Assembly: GCF_030812595.1 (NCBI RefSeq)
Contig: NZ_JAUSSZ010000003.1
Span: 186,001-250,000, forward strand
Direction: 5' to 3'
DNA: 64,000 bases
Source: Arthrobacter bambusae
GTDB lineage: Bacteria > Actinomycetota > Actinomycetes > Actinomycetales > Micrococcaceae
Under the pieces are notes generated by a model. It had not been told where the DNA came from. It worked only from the letters and a program-made list of their open reading frames with translations, and did no database searches. The translations under genes were made by a program, and so were the position numbers. Below are positions 60,842-64,000 of the stretch, in pieces. Every line of letters starts with the position of its first letter. Position 1 is the stretch's first letter.

Positions 60842-62827
60842 TCAGCCGGCCGCGGTCAGGAACGACTTGAGCAGGGGGCCGCTGGTTGTTGCTCCGAGGC
60901 CGCCGTCTTCAACGAACACTGCCACAGCCAGGTCTCCGTGCACCGCAACGATCCAGGCGTGCGTCTTGGGCGGGTTGTCGTTTCCGAATTCGGCCGTCCC
61001 GGTCTTGGCGCCCACCGGAGCACCCGGCACCGAGGCAAGGAAACCGGCGTGGCCGGAGGTCACCACGGCCCTCATCATGTCATTCAGCGCGGCCGCCTCC
61101 GCCGGGGTAACCGGCTTGTCGGGCTGCGAAGCGAGGGGGGACGCGGCAGGAGACGCGGACGACGACGGCGAGCCGGACGCCGTCGGAGTGGCACCCGCGG
61201 AGGGGGAGACCGAGCCCTGGTTCAGGACGAGCTGGGGCGAAACCGGCGCGCCGTGGGCCACGGAGGCGGCCATAACGGCCGCCGCCAGCGGAGAAAGCAG
61301 CACCTTGCCTTGGCCAATCATCGAAGCAGCGTGCTCGGTGCCGTCAGCGTTTCCGGGGATGGAGCCTAGGAAGGCGTCGGTCCCCAACTTGGGGGTTTGG
61401 ACGGCCAATCCCAAGGAATGTGCCGCAGATTCGAGCTGGGCTTGGCTGACCTTGTCCCGTGAACTGATGAAGGCCGTGTTGCACGAATGGGCAAATGCGT
61501 CACGCAAAGTAACGGAGCCGAGCGACGACGCCGGATAGCCTTCGGCATTCTTGAAGGTCCGACCGTCCACGGTGATTGTCGGCGTGCAGTCAACTTTGGA
61601 ATCCGGCGTCATCCCATTGCGGATCAAGGCGAGCGAGTCGACGATCTTGAACGTGGAGCCCGGCGCGTACTGGCCCAGCATTGCCGTGTTGTAGCCGTTG
61701 CTTCCGGGGCCGGAGGCCGCTGCGAGGACGGCGCCGGTGGAAGGGCGGAGCGCCACGATTGCCGAAGCCGGGCCAACGCCCGCCAGGGTGTCTTCAGCGA
61801 GTTGCTGCAAGCGCGGATCCAACGTGGTCTTCAGGGGATCGCCGGGCTTCGTGTCGACGGAAAAAAGGACCCGGCGGGGATCCGGTTTGGCTGCCTTGAG
61901 CTGGTCGTCGGTCATGCCTGGTGGCCGGACCTTGATGGAGACTCCATCCTGGCCACGGAGCTGGGCGTCGTACTGTTCCTCCAGGCCGCCGGTCCCGACG
62001 ACGTCCCCCGCTTTGAGGGCCCCTCCGGCCTTTTGGATCTGTTCGGCGCTTGCCTCAGCCACGCTGCCCAACACTGCTCGGGCAAAAGTGCGCGTGGGCG
62101 CCAAAGGCAGGGAATCAGGAATGGCGCGGGCACCGGGAATCGCAGCAATCTGCTGGTCCGTGATCGGCCGGCCGTCCTGACGCAGGGTTATGGCGCTGAC
62201 AAAAGCCTGCGGACCCGATGCCTGGACCTGTTTCACGTATGCGGCTTCGTCCACGCCGACAACTTGTGCGAGTTTCGCGGCCGAAGCAGCAGGATCCGCG
62301 GATCCGATCGTGGTTTTGTCGATGCCGACGTAGACCACGGGACGGTAGCTGATCAATTTGGCGTCCCCGGCGCCCAGGATTTCAGCCCTGGCCGGGGGAG
62401 TGATCGCTTTGTCGAGGACTTCGCCTTCCTTCAGGTCCGGCTCCAAGAGGGTCGTCGCCCATTGGACGGCCCATTTGTCGCCCGATTTCTTCAGCGCTGC
62501 CTGGGAGGTGTACTTCCACTCCGCGGTCCCGATCTTCCACGTGAAGTTGAGCGGGAAGGTCGCTTTGTCGCCGTCGAGCTTCACCGCGCCGCTTTCAACG
62601 GAAGGCTTGGCCGGATCGAGGGCCGCAAACACCGCCTTGAGCTGCTCGTTTGCCGCTGCGGCATCTTTGCCGTCCACGGCAAGCGATCCGACGTCGAGCG
62701 CTGCCAGAGACGAGGCGAGTTGCTTGGCCGCGCCCTCCGCCCCGGAGCGGCCGTCATCACAAGCAGACAGCGAGCCGGCAATCATCAGGGCGGTAAGCGC
62801 CAGGACAATATTCTTAGTTTTCCCCAT
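60842..62827 (-). CDS. Lipoprotein penicillin-binding protein with MecA-like N-terminus
   Basis: 661 residues from ATG 62827. A lipobox (GSLSAC) follows a short hydrophobic signal. The N-terminal NTF2-like domain (about 35-150) is MecA_N-like, and a dimerisation domain follows. Transpeptidase motifs are APGSTFKIVD (nucleophile Ser near residue 392), HSCNTAF (SxN near 448) and GAKTGTAEFG (near 608). An Ala/Ser-rich insert lies near residue 555. It cross-links peptidoglycan outside the membrane; the MecA-like build may lower beta-lactam affinity. The window shows a two-component system next to it in the same direction. Confidence 0.92.
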   Translation of the reverse strand: MGKTKNIVLALTALMIAGSLSACDDGRSGAEGAAKQLASSLAALDVGSLAVDGKDAAAANEQLKAVFAALDPAKPSVESGAVKLDGDKATFPLNFTWKIGTAEWKYTSQAALKKSGDKWAVQWATTLLEPDLKEGEVLDKAITPPARAEILGAGDAKLISYRPVVYVGIDKTTIGSADPAASAAKLAQVVGVDEAAYVKQVQASGPQAFVSAITLRQDGRPITDQQIAAIPGARAIPDSLPLAPTRTFARAVLGSVAEASAEQIQKAGGALKAGDVVGTGGLEEQYDAQLRGQDGVSIKVRPPGMTDDQLKAAKPDPRRVLFSVDTKPGDPLKTTLDPRLQQLAEDTLAGVGPASAIVALRPSTGAVLAAASGPGSNGYNTAMLGQYAPGSTFKIVDSLALIRNGMTPDSKVDCTPTITVDGRTFKNAEGYPASSLGSVTLRDAFAHSCNTAFISSRDKVSQAQLESAAHSLGLAVQTPKLGTDAFLGSIPGNADGTEHAASMIGQGKVLLSPLAAAVMAASVAHGAPVSPQLVLNQGSVSPSAGATPTASGSPSSSASPAASPLASQPDKPVTPAEAAALNDMMRAVVTSGHAGFLASVPGAPVGAKTGTAEFGNDNPPKTHAWIVAVHGDLAVAVFVEDGGLGATTSGPLLKSFLTAAG

Positions 62828-62913
62828 TTGCACGATTATGCCTTCTTGAACCGACAGGAATGATCCAAAGCACACCACGTTGCGCTTTTGTGATGGTCCA
62901 GGTTTGTGATGGT

Positions 62914-63600
62914 TCAGGCTCGCGCCGGGCCGCGCGGATCCTCGGGGCTCCGGATGATCCGGCGTTGGGTCGCCACCGCGATGGCCGCGGTCCTGTTGTC
63001 GACGCCGAGCTTGCCGTAGATATGCACCAAATGTGTCTTGACCGTGGCCTCGGAAATGAAGAGTTGCCTCGCCATGGCCCGGTTGCTCATGCCGGTGGCA
63101 AGGAGCTCGACGAGCTGGACTTCACGGGCACTCAAGGCGTTCACCGGATTGCGGATCCTGCCCATGAGCCGCGCCGCGACCTCGGGTGCAAGGGCCGTCT
63201 GGCCCGCTGCCGCGGACACCACGGCCTCGCGGATTTGTTCCGGCGGCGCATCCTTGAGCATGTATCCGCTGGCTCCGGCTTCCACCGCGGCGAGGATGTC
63301 GGCGTCGTTGTCGTATGTGGTCAGGATCAGGACCGGCGGCGGGGGAGTCCCTGCTTCACCGGCTTTGATCTTGCCGGTGGCCGTGACGCCGTCCATCCCC
63401 GAGCCCATTTGCAAGTCCATGAGAACCACGTCCACGGGTTCGCCGAGAGTGTGGAGCTTCGACAGTTCCGCCAATGCGGCCCCGCCGTCGGCCGCTTCCG
63501 CCACGACGTGGACTCCTTCCAAGTCGCCCAACATGGCCCGAAGCCCTGCGCGGACCACGGGATGATCGTCAACAAGCAAGACCCGGATGTTTTTGGTCAT
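62914..63600 (-). CDS. NarL/LuxR-type response regulator
   Basis: 228 residues. The receiver domain has VLLVDDHPVVRAGLRAML, the aspartate in DVVLMDLQMG and the lysine in YMLKDA. The LuxR domain includes LSAREVQLVELLATGMSNRA. It overlaps the upstream kinase gene by 4 bases (ATGA). It is a second system, separate from that at 45254-47232. The PBP gene lies 86 bases downstream in the same direction and may be a target. Confidence 0.95.
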   Translation of the reverse strand: MTKNIRVLLVDDHPVVRAGLRAMLGDLEGVHVVAEAADGGAALAELSKLHTLGEPVDVVLMDLQMGSGMDGVTATGKIKAGEAGTPPPPVLILTTYDNDADILAAVEAGASGYMLKDAPPEQIREAVVSAAAGQTALAPEVAARLMGRIRNPVNALSAREVQLVELLATGMSNRAMARQLFISEATVKTHLVHIYGKLGVDNRTAAIAVATQRRIIRSPEDPRGPARA

Positions 63601-64000
63601 GAGGCCGCTTCCGGAACGGGGTTGCCCGCACCCAGGGGCAGCCGGACCGCCACCACCGTTCCCTCCCCGGGAGCCGACTCGACGTCGAGGCTTCCATCAA
63701 GGGCCGCGAGCCGCTCGCGGAGGCTTTTGAGCCCGACGCCGGTTCCGTCACCGCGGCTTGCCGCGGCAGCGGCCGCTGCGGGATCGAAGCCCGCGCCGTC
63801 GTCGAACACGTCCATGGTCACTTCGGCGTCCAGAAACGACAAGGTGACGACGGCGGTGCCCGCGTGGGCGTGCGCCCACACGTTCGCCAGGGAAGACTGC
63901 GCCGCCCGCAACAAGGTGGTCCGATAAGGATTGGGCAGCGGGCGCGGCGTGCCCTGGAGCTCGAAGCGGCAGCGCAATGTGGCTCCGCGTGCGGCTGCCT
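63597..64000 (-). CDS. Sensor histidine kinase (5' partial)
   Basis: Only the C-terminal 130 or so residues are in the window; the frame is still open at the right edge. The ATPase domain is clear: SLANVWAHAHAGTAVVTLSF (N box region), DVFDDGAGFDP and GTGVGLKSLRERLAAL. It is the partner of the response regulator gene it overlaps. The dimerisation and sensor parts lie outside. Confidence 0.9.
   Translation of the reverse strand, partial: AAARGATLRCRFELQGTPRPLPNPYRTTLLRAAQSSLANVWAHAHAGTAVVTLSFLDAEVTMDVFDDGAGFDPAAAAAAASRGDGTGVGLKSLRERLAALDGSLDVESAPGEGTVVAVRLPLGAGNPVPEAAS

Overview
The window is high-G+C actinobacterial chromosome. Gene content and protein style suggest the family Micrococcaceae, most likely Arthrobacter or a close relative: a complete shikimate/protocatechuate cluster, a three-gene NAD(P) transhydrogenase, CsoR copper control, and an rpsF-ssb-rpsR-rplI-dnaB block of the kind found near actinobacterial origins. 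This assignment is inference. I see no rRNA, tRNA, CRISPR array, insertion sequence or prophage.

Layout. 1-2965: a secreted NodB-type polysaccharide deacetylase with carbohydrate-binding-like and fibronectin III modules, cut by the left edge. 3201-6117: pntAa-pntAb-pntB. 6253-20573: an aromatic-acid island. One leftward run encodes a shikimate dehydrogenase, a dehydroshikimate dehydratase fused to an HPPD-like domain, pcaH, G, B, D, C, F, I and J, a PcaR-type IclR regulator and an MFS transporter. A second IclR gene is divergent from a shikimate-type symporter. Together they would take up shikimate, turn it into protocatechuate and degrade that to succinyl-CoA and acetyl-CoA. 20736-24290: small conserved proteins, a MoaD/ThiS protein with a beta-propeller partner, and an EAL protein with a PAS remnant in another frame. 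24341-27404: csoR-copZ-copA behind two CsoR-like palindromes. 27461-32655: mixed housekeeping and membrane genes.

32656-36572 looks acquired. It holds a LacI-like remnant, an unassigned 43-codon gene and a lactococcin-972-family bacteriocin cluster: precursor, bacteriocin-associated membrane protein and ABC ATPase. Its leader has three complementary G/C-rich arms around the ribosome binding site. The cluster ends with its stop codon overlapping that of dnaB. This is the most notable accessory system here.

36569-42773: dnaB, a 616-base gap with three exact DnaA boxes, two L7/L12-CTD-like membrane proteins, an FMN reductase, a broken PhzF gene, then rplI, rpsR, ssb and rpsF with a leader that can hide its own ribosome binding site. 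43034-49179: YnfA, a broken DUF1345 gene, an M18 aminopeptidase, and an ABC transporter with a LuxR-type two-component system. 49366-64000: a PAP2/diacylglycerol-kinase fusion, an HlyD-MacB-type export operon, acetyltransferase-TetR-MFS, an ABC-F protein, an FAD monooxygenase, a lipoprotein penicillin-binding protein, and a second LuxR-type two-component system cut by the right edge.

Three genes (PAS-EAL, PhzF, DUF1345) show homology continuing across frames, and a fourth (DMT transporter) has a shortened N-terminus, so gene decay is common here. Several intergenic spaces carry long hairpins or spaced direct repeats.
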